Assembly: GCA_014871385.1 (NCBI GenBank)
Contig: CM026426.1
Coordinates: 21,628,573 to 21,692,572 of the forward strand
Reading direction: 5' to 3'
Length of the DNA: 64,000 nucleotides
DNA from: Ceratodon purpureus
Lineage: Eukaryota; Streptophyta; Bryopsida; Pseudoditrichales; Ditrichaceae
Shown here: positions 23,453 to 34,162 of the stretch, piece after piece
How positions within the stretch are numbered: the stretch's first letter is position 1
Layout of the letters: every line of letters begins with the position of its first letter
Notes under the pieces: model-generated
Database searches by the model: none
Told to the model about the DNA's origin: nothing
The model's input: the letters and a program-made list of their open reading frames with translations, nothing else
Program-made: the position numbers and the translations under genes

Positions 23453-24876
23453 CAAGGCTGATTTTTCACAAAGTTTTAACTTGTCCATGTCCAAAAACCT
23501 CGAATTGAAAGGCAAAAAAAAAAAATGGAACCCGTCCCAAAACGGGTAATCTCAAAACCAACCCGTCCATGGAAAGGATAAAAAAAAAAACAACCCGTCC
23601 CAAAACCGGTTCAAAAAAGAAATACCCGTCCCATATGTTTATAAAAAAAATCAAAAATTAAAAATTAAAATAAATAAACCAAAAAGTAAACATAAATAAA
23701 TAAATAAACCAAAAATAAACACAGAAAATAACAAGGCGAAGTTTGCGGGGTCCCGGCTGCAGGTGCAGAGCCTGGCTTGGCTTGGCCCGGCTCTGAAGCT
23801 TGGCCCGGCCCGGCCTCAGTGGCTGCACTCTGTGCTCAGTCTGTGCACAGAAACTGCGAGGTTTTTTTTTAGTTTGTTTTTTTTTTGGACAGCTTTTGCA
23901 CAGCTCAGTGCTGCGTTTTCAGCTTGGAAGTGATTGTTCAAGGTGGACTAAGGTAGGAATACCAACAACGATTAAAATAAGGTGATTTGACCAAAAGTAA
24001 TGGAGTTAGAAATTATGTGAAATTTTTTTGAGATGAAGAAGAAGAAAGGATGAAGAATGCAAGTTATATCCTATTTCTATTCCCCGTAACTAATTATCTA
24101 TAATTTTTCAAAGTAGGAAATTTGTCAAACCCCCTTTTTGTATACTAAACTCTTCCTAAACTAAACGTGATGGTATTCTAAAACGGTTAACTAATATCAC
24201 AAAAAACTAAACGTAAGAAAATCATACTTGACATTATGTGGCGGAATATGATTGGTCCACCAAAACTTGGTTGGTCATGCAAAAATTCTCCGTTTCCAGT
24301 CGACCATGTCCATGTTGCACTGTAACTCTACTGCACGCCTTGTGGGCATCAACAATTTATGATTTTCCTACCTTAAAGCTTCAGGACCTATGTATGTTTG
24401 TTTACTTTTATATATATTTTTTTCCAACCGATAGAAAAGTAATGTATACAAGAATCAACATAGAGTCTAGGTTTAGGGTAAGTCATACATTTAGGGTTTT
24501 TGTATTCCATGTGAGTGGTGATTGAATTTAAATCTCTGACATTGTGCTTAAAAGGTTCTAAATATTGTGGTTGATGAATCAATGTGTATAGGTGAATCAA
24601 TCTCTTGAAGATTGGTATTTTGATTAAGTATTAATGACTTGACTCCATTGTGTTCACATTCACATTTCATATATGACATGATGTAATTGATATTTGCATC
24701 ATTCATTTTTTGTGGGAGAATTTTTTTTAAATGTATATTTTTAGAACCCGTCCAAAGTGAATTTGACACGTCCAAAAACCGGTTCATTTTCAAAGAACCC
24801 GTCCACTGGAAATGTTTTTTTTTTTTCCAGAACATGTCCCTGGACATGTTAGGGACCTTGTGAAAAATCACCACTG
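23453..24876. mobile_element. non-autonomous hAT element, 1.4 kb, 8-bp target duplication
   Basis: Perfect 8-bp direct repeats CATGGATT flank it at 23445-23452 and 24877-24884. The left terminus reads CAAGGCTGATTTTTCACAAA and the right terminus, inward, CAGTGGTGATTTTTCACAAG, a hAT-type TIR. The subterminal parts carry several copies of AACCCGTCC, probable transposase sites, on both sides (23520-23635 and 24745-24810). The interior has no open frame with transposase motifs. A related fragment lies at 32790-33151. Confidence 0.85.
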
Positions 24877-24884
24877 CATGGATT

Positions 24885-25740
24885 CCCCTAAACCCACTTG
24901 GATGACTTCGTGCCCAGTCATGACATATCTTCCTACAACTTGGGGTATCTTATTTGGCAATTATTGTCCTATCTATCACTTGTACTAGCTTAACCAATCC
25001 ATATTGGGTCATTGGATACTTTTACTCCATCACCTCTCCTTCACGAAATACTTTTGATAAATAGTTTATAAAAATATTGTCTTATTCAACTTTTCAAATG
25101 TTAGATTTGGTATTATTGGAATGTGTTCTTTGCTAAAATTACTAAGGTTGAAGTATTAAAACTTTGACTATACCAAATTTGCATTGACTTTAGTTCAAAA
25201 ATGATCTTGAAAAGTGATGACATGATTTAGGCAATAAACAAAATTTAAAAAAAATTTAAAAATTAAAAAAAAAAAAAAAAAAAACAACTTAATCAATAAT
25301 ACATCATTCCAAGCCAACTTCAACAACTCAAGTTAAAAAATGTTGATTTCTTTTCTGAAGTTTAATTAAAAGGACTTTAAATCATAAGTTTTATATGTTA
25401 TAATAGAATATCAATAATAAAATCATTAATTCAATTGTATGGATAAAATCTAAATACTAAGTCTACAACTTCCATTCATATATCATCTCTACAATGGTCA
25501 TCAAGAGTAGTATTTTATAGTGGTTATCTGTAATCTTCTATTTTGAAAACATCTTTGGCCATTTTCACACACATTGTAAATTGGCTTGAGGAACTCCATT
25601 GATATGTGATTAAGTTAGAAAAAACTACAAGAAACCACTCAAGATTACGTGTTATTAAATTTTATTTTTTTCTAAAATTACTTCTAAACTTACATGAAGA
25701 TGTTACTATGTGCTCAAAATTGCGAACAACCCCACATTGA
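24885..25740. other. AT-rich non-coding stretch
   Basis: No gene seen. An A-rich run of about 30 bases lies at 25248-25284. Nothing else stands out. Confidence 0.5.
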
Positions 25741-26155
25741 CATTAATTAATTAATGAGGGCTGCATGAGGAGGAGTGATGTAGAGGGATCCATGTGGCAT
25801 GAGGTGGCATGACATGGTGATGGCATGGTGACGGTGATGGCATGGTGATGGCATGGTGATGGGATGGTGATGGCATGGTGATGGGATGGTGATGGCATGG
25901 TGATGGCATGGTGATGGGATGGTGATAGCATGGTGATGGTATGGTGATGATATGGTTTGGAATTGGGGATTTGTTCCATATTGTTTGAAAATGCTGAGAA
26001 ATTGAGGTTGTATATGAGTTGTAGAGAAATCACATAATTCAAAAGAGTGTTCTTTTTGTATTAATTAATTGATGGAACCATGAAGAGGTGCCATGTGGCA
26101 CCTCTTTAAGGAGGTCCACGTGGCACCTCTTCAATGCCCTATTAATTAATTAATA
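25741..26155. repeat. foldback-type repeat enclosing a minisatellite
   Basis: The left side starts ATTAATTAATTAATGAGGGC and the reverse complement of the right side reads ATTAATTAATTAATAGGGCA, so the whole 415 bp could be an inverted-repeat element. Inside are the GATGG minisatellite (25810-25955) and a second, smaller inverted repeat at 26058-26155 whose arms share GAAGAGGTGCCA. No target duplication is clear. Confidence 0.5.
25810..25955. repeat. ATGGTGATGG(C/G) minisatellite
   Basis: About 14 imperfect copies of a 10-11-bp unit ATGGTGATGGC/G in tandem. It opens a minus-strand frame rich in His-Pro-Ser (25743-26042) that is an artefact of the repeat, not a gene. Confidence 0.9.
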
Positions 26156-26580
26156 CCAAAACAGTGCCAATGACACTATCAGGATGTTACTACATTAGGT
26201 TTGAGTTGCAAAATCTGAAAGTTTAACAAAAAATTGAAAACTTACGAGGACCAAAAAAATTAGAACAAAGGGTGGTCTTAAAAACAAACAATAAATACAT
26301 ATATGACATATAAATTTAGTTCCAAATAATGGATCAAAATTCATGACGGAGTTGCAAAACATTCTTTGAAATGAATGAAATCATGTAAATTTGCATGATA
26401 AAGTGTTCAAGGATTAAGCTAAAGCATCTCTTGTAGTTTAAGAAAAGAAACAATCACAAATCCAAGTTGTGAATATGTTGATGATCACCGTATGTCAATA
26501 GCAAGTTTGTTCATAAATAATTATAAAAAAATGAAACAAAAAAACGTGGAAAATATAATGATGGAAACACAAAATATGAG
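26156..26580. other. AT-rich spacer
   Basis: No gene or repeat supported; high A content. Confidence 0.5.
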
Positions 26581-26719
26581 CACTAGTGGAAAAGGTGTAC
26601 AACTATACTAATGAAGAAGACCAAAATGTATCCAATTATATCAAAAAATATTTTTTTGGTGTAATTGAACACAATTTGGTGTTCTTCATTGGTATAGTTG
26701 TTCACCTTTTCCACTATTG
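26581..26719. mobile_element. CACTA-type MITE, 139 bp, GAG target duplication
   Basis: A foldback element that starts CACTAGTGGAAAAGGTGTAC and ends with the complementary arm closing in CACTATTG (one change in the terminus). GAG flanks both sides (26578-26580 and 26720-26722), the 3-bp duplication typical of CACTA. The arms pair over most of their length. Its end matches the large element ending at 8809, so that element or a close relative is the probable source of transposase. Confidence 0.85.
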
Positions 26720-27283
26720 GAGAAATCATCTTATATGGTATTGGTCTATTCTTAACCCATGACCGCCCAAGCGGACATATTATGTCCGTTCAGAATTGCA
26801 AAACTCGGTGTAGGGTAAACAGATGATAATTCGTGAATAAGGTCATAGAAGGTAGTGAATCCGTGAAACACCAGCTACCGGAACAAAGCGGAGGTGTATC
26901 AAAATTACACAATCCGTACAGTGTTTGGGTCGGGGAAAGATATGATGCAGAACAGTGGACATGGCCATTGCCTGCATTGTCCGAACTGTGACCGGCAGTA
27001 GGCGGTGGTAGGCCGTTTAGGGTGACGTCACTGCCTTGGATCCCAGTTGAAGGCACGCAGAGGAAGCGAGGACGATCGCGATTGTGGTTTAGGGCTTCCT
27101 AATTGTTGCTCGACACCTGCATGGATTGTCCGGCCGTCTGTCTTGAGAGTGATGAGAAGAGCGAGTGGGTAGGGGAGTGGAGGTCACAAACAGGAGTAGA
27201 GGCTGTGCGCAATATCATTCTCGCATTTCGGCAGAGTACTTTGCGCCGGAGCAGTTCAAGGCGCACTACTCCCACTCAAATTT

Positions 27284-27865
27284 TTGGAGTCACTTAAGGG
27301 TTCGTGGGCAATGGCGAAAGGGGGGGAGCTTGGATGTACAACCGCCGAGGGGTTGGTTGAAGTGCAGGACAGTTTGTTCAATTGGGCGCTACCAGAGGAA
27401 GCCTCCAGAATCACTGCTCAACAGATCGTCAATTGCTTGCGGGAGGATTTCCTACTGCAATTGCCCGCGCTTGAGAGAAATCACCGCTGGCCGCAACATC
27501 CAGGGAAGAGGAATTGGCGGTATTTGTGTCGGAGGCAAATTGCGAGGTTGTTGGGTTGGCCGGATCGTGTTCCTGAAGGAGATCCAAGGGGCATTCTGGA
27601 TTTTCTCAGCATATTACTGAGAACTACGTATTGGCCAGCGAGACGTGATGAAGAGAGATGCGAGGGCAGCGGCGGCAGAGCGATTGGGCACACGGCCCAC
27701 ACAGCAGCGGCAGAGGCAGGGCCGATCAATTCCACCGGCCCCGGGCCTTCCCCCTCCACCGATCGCTGCAGCAGACGTCGCGGTCGTAGAGCAGCTCCTT
27801 ACCGCAGACAGAGGCATGGACGCCGAGGCAATGCCGAGCGGAGTCCTAGTCCTCCAACCGAATGA
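27284..27865 (+). CDS. first ORF of the piggyBac element, unknown function
   Basis: A 193-codon frame upstream of the transposase in the same orientation. The first ATG-type start near 27311 gives MAKGGELG. The N-terminal half looks like a folded helical domain (ITAQQIVNCLREDFLLQLP, RQIARLLGWPDRVPEG, ILDFLSILLRTTYW); the C-terminal half is Pro/Ser/Arg-rich linker. I do not recognise the domain. It could be an accessory protein of the element, a first exon of the transposase, or captured host coding DNA. An overlapping frame at 27645-28043 may be its continuation after a frameshift. Confidence 0.45.
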   Translation: MESLKGSWAMAKGGELGCTTAEGLVEVQDSLFNWALPEEASRITAQQIVNCLREDFLLQLPALERNHRWPQHPGKRNWRYLCRRQIARLLGWPDRVPEGDPRGILDFLSILLRTTYWPARRDEERCEGSGGRAIGHTAHTAAAEAGPINSTGPGPSPSTDRCSRRRGRRAAPYRRQRHGRRGNAERSPSPPTE

Positions 27866-28261
27866 GCAATGCCTGGCACTTCCGAGTGTGCGCGGTCGGG
27901 GTAGAAGAGGGAGAGCCGCCGTTTCACGTGGTCAGGGTAGAAGTGGAAGAGCAGGGAGTTCGGAACAGCAGATATGTCTTGAAGGTGACGGCCCTGTTTC
28001 AGACGTCCAAATTTCGGGAGATGGGCAGGGGCGTCGGTGTTAGGGGAACTAGATATGAATTCGGGGTTTTAGAATTTCAATGATGAGAGAACAATTGGAG
28101 AAGGGCAGAGTAGCGACGGAGTTGCCGCTGGCTGTGGTTAAGGAAGGGGCAGAATTGCCCGTGGAGGAAGAGGGAGAATTGGGAGGGGTGCTGCACTTGC
28201 GCGAAGGCCACGCAGGTGGACGGCCACGGAGATCACACCAAGTGCTGGCTCACCTAGGACT

Positions 28262-30332
28262 TTGCGAGGCAGAGAGTGCCCAGCTTGTGGGAAGTTGCGT
28301 CGTCCATGGGATGCTGAGCATGTGTGCCCACTGTGGACTCATGGGCACATCCCGAATCAGGCACGAGCAGAGAGCAGCGGAGCTCGCACAGAGGACTGGC
28401 TCACGACAGTCACCAATTTGGCCGACGTCTACATGCCTGACGTGGAGGTGTCTATGGAGGGTGCAGGTACTTCCAATGATGGAGCGCTGCTAGGAATCAA
28501 TGTTGACCCATGTCCAAGCAAAGGAAGGCTTGGTCGATTGCAGAATCAAGCTGGCATTCGTGAATTCCAGTCTCCGCCACTTGCTGCGGCTTAGTTTGAG
28601 GCAGAACTGGGAGGGTGGAGTACGGATTCGGTGGACACCGCCTGAGAGGCAACCTTTGAAGATTTCAAGGGCTTTACATGTAATTCATCTGAAGACGAGA
28701 ACTCTGATTGGTTATTAGATGAGGGAGATGATCCAGGGATTGAGGAGGCTTTCGACATTGAGGAGTACACCGAGTTCACCTATGTTGATGTAGACCAACA
28801 TGGTGCCAAGGAGAGAATTTGGCATTTGTGTCGGGATGAGGAGTGGGATGAGTCTCAGTCCTTCCTAGACGGCAATCGAAGTGGCTTCACAGGACCCCAT
28901 CAAGGCCTAACACAACGAGGGACTCGGAACAGACGGAGGGCACGGTCGTTTTTTGACATGTGGTGGGATGATAGAAGCATTGAGTGGCTTGTAAGGGAAA
29001 CGAACACCTACGCTTCACAGCTATGTACGAATCATAACGACCCGAGGAGGAGGGGTCGACCTGCTGGTTTGAACGAAGGGCCGGGCTGGGTGCCTACAAC
29101 TGCCGTGGAGCTGCGTGCCTGGCTTGGAGTAGCCATCCTCATGGGCCTGAAACAAATGTCTGATATTCGGGCGTACTGGCGATCAGAGGCTTTTTGGCAC
29201 TGTGGGATCATACCGAAAGTGTTCACCAGGAACCGATTTGAGTCTTTGCTCCGTTGCCTTCACTGTGTAGACAATTCCACAGTTCTTTCTCGGGATGATG
29301 CAGAGTACAATAAAATCCACAAGGTTAGGTGGGTTCTAGAAACAATTTGTAGAAGTCTCTCAAGTGGTATACAACCCTGAAAAGATCATTACCTGTGATG
29401 AAATCATGATTTCCTAGAGGGGTTTCAGATCGCCAATACGACAGTATATTCCAGCGAAACCCACTTGGTACGGGTTCAAAATATGGGAAGCCGTTTGTAG
29501 CCAGAGCCGGTACATTTATAACATCATACCGTATCTTGGCAAGGGTGGCAAGAAGGCAGAAGCTGGACTTGAAGAAAGAGTTGTGCATCAACTGACAGCC
29601 GACTTGGAGCACAAGAGTCACACCATTTGCTCTGACAATTTCTTTACATCACCGCAGTTATTTGATGCTCTGTAGAGGCCTGGCATTTATGCCACTAGCA
29701 CTGTGAAGGGTCGCACAATTGGCTTCCCGTTAGTCTTGTGTGGGTACACGAAGGAAGAGCACCAGAGATCCACCATGTTCTGGTCAATGCATTCAAGCAA
29801 GCGGATAGCAGCCACTACGTGGTACGACTCCAAACCGGTCTCATTTTTGTCCACTTCGGCTGATCCGGTTGGCGAGGCCGTGGCTCTACGGTGGATCAAG
29901 GGTGTGCGAGAGGAGGTTCCCACAACACCCCAGCGGGTCGAGTATCAAGCCCACATGAGAGGTCTGGACCTTGTGGATCAGATGAGGCGCGACTATACCG
30001 TGCAATTCCACTCGAACAAGTGGTCGCATAAACTATTTTTCTTCGCAGTGGATTCCTGGCTTCAAAACGCATAGGTCTGTTATCGGGCTGATCGAGCTGC
30101 TCGTGAAGAAGACCCGGGGGAGCGATTGCAGTTCCACTACAGCTTGGCTTGCGAGCTCATACTCCCAAAGATTGCCCAACCACGTACATGCTGCCCACAT
30201 AACCGCCGACCGAATGCTGTGCATTACACTGAGACTCATCCAACTCTAAGGCGCCAGTGTTGTCTCTGTTCTAAGAAGCAACGGCAATATTGTGCAGCTT
30301 GTGGAGCCTTCGTCTGTGAAGGTGCTTTCTGA
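28262..30332 (+). pseudogene. piggyBac-type (DDE_Tnp_1_7) transposase, inactivated
   Basis: The domain catalyses cut-and-paste at TTAA. Order: a Cys/His motif CPACGKLRRPWDAEHVC near 28270; an acidic stretch; the DDE_Tnp_1_7 core from about 28940 (FFDMWWDDRSIEWLVRETN, ELRAWLGVAILMGLK, AYWRSEAFWHCGIIP); first Asp in IITCDE (29397-29399); RQYIPAKPTWYGFK; second Asp in CSDNFFTS (29634-29636); third Asp in WYDSKPVSFLST (29826-29828); GLDLVDQMRRDYT; and a C-terminal cysteine-rich finger RQCCLCSKKQRQYCAACGAF (about 30255-30320). Breaks: in-frame stops at 28592, 28643, 29415, 29673 and 30072, and one frameshift at about 29340-29380. All three catalytic Asp codons remain. An AATAAA signal follows at 30741. 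Confidence 0.9.
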
Positions 30333-30740
30333 AAGCGCATACTCAGAAGAAATGGGCCCTTCGTTGCAATGGACGCTAATTTTGCATGTGTGTTTTTGTA
30401 GCCTCAGTACGCGCCAGGAGGACTTCCGAGGTAGATTCTGGTTCGCTAAACCACAGCGGCCGTCGGCGAAGGATCCTACCTCCGAACTACAAGCCGCCGT
30501 CCCATGTGCACATCGACTGGGGTGACTTGTGGGGTTGGAGCCCGCCGTCACTTCCCACATCCGAGCTCTGAATCAAGCTGGCGAGGGAGCCTTCGAATTC
30601 TAACCACTGCAGAGCCGAGTGACGCGCGAGGCAATGGCAAGGTGTTCTGGTGCACGCCAAGCTCCTTAGGTGGTTTGAATGCTGAGCGGTAGTTTGGCCT
30701 GTCTTGTTTTGGCAAGGTTGTACGTGTTTGATGAACTTGC

Positions 30741-30746
30741 AATAAA
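30741..30746 (+). terminator. polyadenylation signal of the piggyBac transposase
   Basis: AATAAA followed by an A run, about 410 bases after the transposase C terminus and inside the element. Confidence 0.5.
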
Positions 30747-31579
30747 AAAAAAATTGAAAATCCATTTCGTCAAATTGTTAGGTCGTTGGGACATTTGCGT
30801 CAGCGGCTGTAGTCCATTCCTTCGATGTGTACGACCCGGTTGCCCTCGGTTCCCAGACCCTAAAGTGCATGTGCTTCAACTTTTCTGCGATCTGTGAAAG
30901 ACGGCTTCAACCTCTACAGGACTCGCATTTTTTACGGGCGATTCCACACCATTAACACCCTAAACCTAGCGAAGGATCTCACAATTCAGACTCTCCCGCA
31001 TACAGAACACTGATCCTAAGCATTCTCGACCTCAAAATCGTCGAAGTTTTTTGTTAGTGGGACCACAATCAATCACTATAATTTACAAATCCACTAGGTG
31101 GATCTCCGTAAATCCTTGCACAAACGATGCAGACGTAGGTCAAAAGTCTATTTCAACAGTGAAGTTCTGCGACTCTGCAAGGGATCACCGATTGTGTGCA
31201 ACCCCAAATTCAATGTAGTTGCCGCCAACAGCGTCACAATGACGCTTTTCTGGTGCGTGCGGTGAGGGGTTAATCCATACAAGGCTATTTTCACTGATAC
31301 ATTTTGAAAAAACTAAAATTTAAAAACTATTTTTATGGAAGGAAAAACTTATTTTTCCAAAAAAATAAAAGAATATTTGTTCAAGGGTAAACAAACCTGC
31401 TGTTATTGTACGGTAATTAGCATTTATTTAACCTGATTGAAGTTCATTGTTTTCAAGATGAAAAAATACTTAAATTCTCCTCTTCGTTGTGGAATAGAAA
31501 TGCTCTAGGTGTCTCAACAAAACAAAAAACAAAGTAAATATTAAAATAATTAAAATTTTAAAAACGCAACTAAGAAGAA

Positions 31580-31919
31580 GAAGAACTCCAGCCCAAAGGG
31601 ACTAACATGAATATAGTGTTTGTTCATTCTATTCACTAATCTGATGGCTGCTGGACAAAGGATAATGAATCTAGAGCTTCTCCCTCCTTTCGAAGGTAAT
31701 CACTTTTCTACACTAGGTGCCTCTACACTAAGTGCTTTGAAGACAACCGAAATGTCATCCCCCCAAGGTCTTTTTGGGTACCCATACAACGAGGACTCAA
31801 GACCCCCCACCATAGTTGGGTGGACTATGGTAGTAGCCACCACGTCGGCATAAGATTCGAACTCACAACCACCTCGATGGTGTGCCATGACTCAAACCAC
31901 TACACCAAGGCCGTGGTGC
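31580..31919 (-). mobile_element. tRNA-derived SINE
   Basis: In minus-strand sense it starts GGCACCACGGCCTTGG and carries an RNA polymerase III A box TGGTGTAGTGG (31908-31898, full match to TRGYNNANNGG) and, 36 bp on, a B box GTTCGAATC (31862-31854, full match to GWTCRANNC). The body after the tRNA-like head runs to about 31580. The spacing fits a tRNA-derived head. The 3' end is not exactly defined and no target duplication was seen. Confidence 0.75.
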
Positions 31920-32789
31920 CTTTAAAATGCAATTACAAAAAAAATCGAATAAAAAAAGGATAAAAAACTGAAGCAATTTGGGGGCTGGTGGGAAGGAAAG
32001 AAGAGGTCCATTGTTTTCAATTCAAAAGAATATCAAAAATCTTCTCATAAATGTGGAACAAAAAGCTCCATTTGTCTCAAAGACAAATAAAAAATCAACA
32101 ATAAAATAAAAATAAAAATACACAATTAGAAATAAACAAAAATGAATAATAAAAGGGATGAATAACTGGAGGGATGTTGGGGGCTGGTAGTTGGGGCCTG
32201 CCTGTCGGGTCGTCTCAGTATGGGTCCCTCTAAATTTACTTTCATGATGGGAACATTAATGAGGAGTAACCCTGGAGGTGATTTAATTTGTAATTAGTTT
32301 CTTAAAATCGGGGTATCCATTTCCTGGGGAGTGGCAACTTGGTCCAGAGGGCGTGCTTCAGCACTGCCCCGCCCATCGGAATGCATGTAGCACAGGTTCC
32401 GGAACCCAACTCCTCCTCTTGCCCCTTGAAACAAAATTAATTTCTAGGAAGAAAAAGAAAGAGGTTCAAAAACTTCAAACAAACTCATTTCTAGAAGGAA
32501 AAAAAACAAAAAAAAAAAAAATGGAGAAAAAAGAGAACACGACTTAATCCAACAACCAAAAACTTAAGAAAATAAATTCACACAACTTTAAAGATATTAT
32601 CTGAAGGTAAATAAATCAACCCAAGACTAACTAATATAAGCAAACATGTTTTTGAAATAAACAAACAAACCATTTACCATTGAAAAATAATATGAATTCT
32701 TTTGTTCTTTACATTTCTTCAAAATTTTACCATTGTTTATTTCCGAAAATTATATCTTCAAAAAAAAAATAAAAAATGCTATTTTCAGA
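31920..32789. other. AT-rich non-coding stretch
   Basis: No gene supported. It includes a TAGTTGGGGCCTGCC phrase near 32190 related to the inverted repeat at 33774-34096, and A-rich tracts at 32450-32530. Confidence 0.45.
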
Positions 32790-33151
32790 ATCCTCCTAAA
32801 GCAAACTTGACACATTTTCTAAAAACCCATCCATTCAAAATGTTCTTATGATAAAAACAATGGAATGAATTGTCTTCATTCCAAAAACTACCATTTTCTA
32901 GTTGTTTACGGAAAGAATACTGTAGAAAAAGTTGGATATTATATCTATTTATTGTTGTAACCGTAAGATTTGACACTTACCTCAATCTAAAATAATATCT
33001 CTAAATTTTCAAAGTAAACTGTAGTCACTTGGCGGATCGCAACGTTAAAAAAAAAAATTAAAAATCATACAAACATGCCCAAATTTACCGAAAACCCAAA
33101 GTGGGTGTCTTGTCCCTTCACGAATTAAGAACCTTGTGAAAAATCACCTCT
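32790..33151. mobile_element. right-hand fragment of a related hAT non-autonomous element
   Basis: Shares with the element at 23453-24876 both an internal block (AACTTGACACATTTTCTAAA, corresponding to 24755-24780) and the terminus CCTTGTGAAAAATCACC at 33132-33148. No left end or clear 8-bp duplication found, so it is probably truncated. Confidence 0.55.
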
Positions 33152-33773
33152 CCTTCCAAGCAGCCAGCCTTAAAAGGATCTCTCTATTTTCCCCCAACTA
33201 ACCTCATATTCAGATAATCCATTTTTCTAGCCCTGCCCGTTTGAGAATTCTAAAGTTTTTTGGGGGCATGCAGCCCCCATTACCCCCATGGACCAAGTAG
33301 GGCCCCCTCCCCACTCCCTCCCAAGCCACAGCTTGCTGGATTTTATTTAGAGAAATCCAGGCTAAAAAGTCAAGCCCATCCCCAAAAACAACACTATTCT
33401 CCAACTATTCTTCAACTATAAAAAATATTAAGATAATTAACTATTTAGTTGGCTGTCCGTTCCTGATCTATTTCTGGAATACCGTTGGTGGCTTCCAAAA
33501 CTCAGCCTATTCATTCTCAGGCCATTTGTCTTTTGGGGCCTGGGATGGGTCCCTTGAAACCTTTGACTACTCAAATTTTTTTAAATAAAAAAAATAAAAA
33601 TAAAAATCACCGCATGGGATTAATGAATTCCTTTGCATGTGCCACCCTGTGAGACTGCATTTTGTCATTTTTGTTTTTATAAAAATATAATAGTTTCCTC
33701 CCTCTTCGGAGTTTGAACTCACATGATCTCTATCCTTGTAAGTTGTGTCCCCACAAAGGAAGTGAATTCAAAA

Positions 33774-34096
33774 CCCCGTCTCTAAATCCCCCAGTGGTCT
33801 TAATGACCGGGAGGGCCCCAACCCTCCTCCTCCCCTCCCGGTTTCTATTTTTAGTGGGCTTGTGGATCTTTTTTAATAAATTATATATTTTTAATGGAAT
33901 CTAGGACCCTGAATTACTCCCAAGAGACCCACTCGATTATTTTTAGTTAGTTTATGTATTTTTATTTTTTTTATTTTTTTAATTTGATTTTTTTTCATTA
34001 ACTAGCAAAATATAAAGGGCTTTTTGCCCCCTTCAATGGGAATACTAGTTGGGGCCCGCCCGGTCATTAAGACCACCGGGGGATTTAGAGACGGGG
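33774..34096. repeat. 46-bp inverted repeat with 231-bp spacer
   Basis: Arms 33774-33819 and 34051-34096 match at 44 of 46 positions in inverted orientation; they start CCCCGTCTCTAAATCCCCC. This may be a foldback element or two inverted copies of the same retroposon end. No target duplication noted. Confidence 0.8.
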
Positions 34097-34162
34097 AATT
34101 CAAACTGCCAAACCAGTCACATTCCTTCGAATCCGTGTTACTGTTCAGCAACACGACGCGGT

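Larger units (their letters stand above)
26756..31269 (+). mobile_element. full-length piggyBac element, TTAA target duplication
   Basis: The 4514-bp element is bounded by TTAA at 26752-26755 and 31270-31273, the obligatory piggyBac target. The left end reads CCCATGACCGCCCAAGC and the right end inward CCCCTCACCGCACGCAC, an imperfect 13-bp terminal repeat starting CCC. Each end also has a small hairpin: CGGACATA/TATGTCCG at 26772-26788 and AGCGTCA/TGACGCT at 31230-31246. Inside, on the plus strand, are a first ORF (27284-27865) and a broken DDE_Tnp_1_7 transposase (28262-30332). Both ends survive, so the copy could still be moved in trans. Confidence 0.9.

Noticed and set aside
25810-25955. 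Regular short repeats as a CRISPR array
   Set aside because: Unit is 10-11 bp with no unique spacers, in a plant genome; it is a minisatellite.
25743-26042. His/Pro/Ser-rich 99-codon minus-strand frame
   Set aside because: It is a translation of the GATGG minisatellite.
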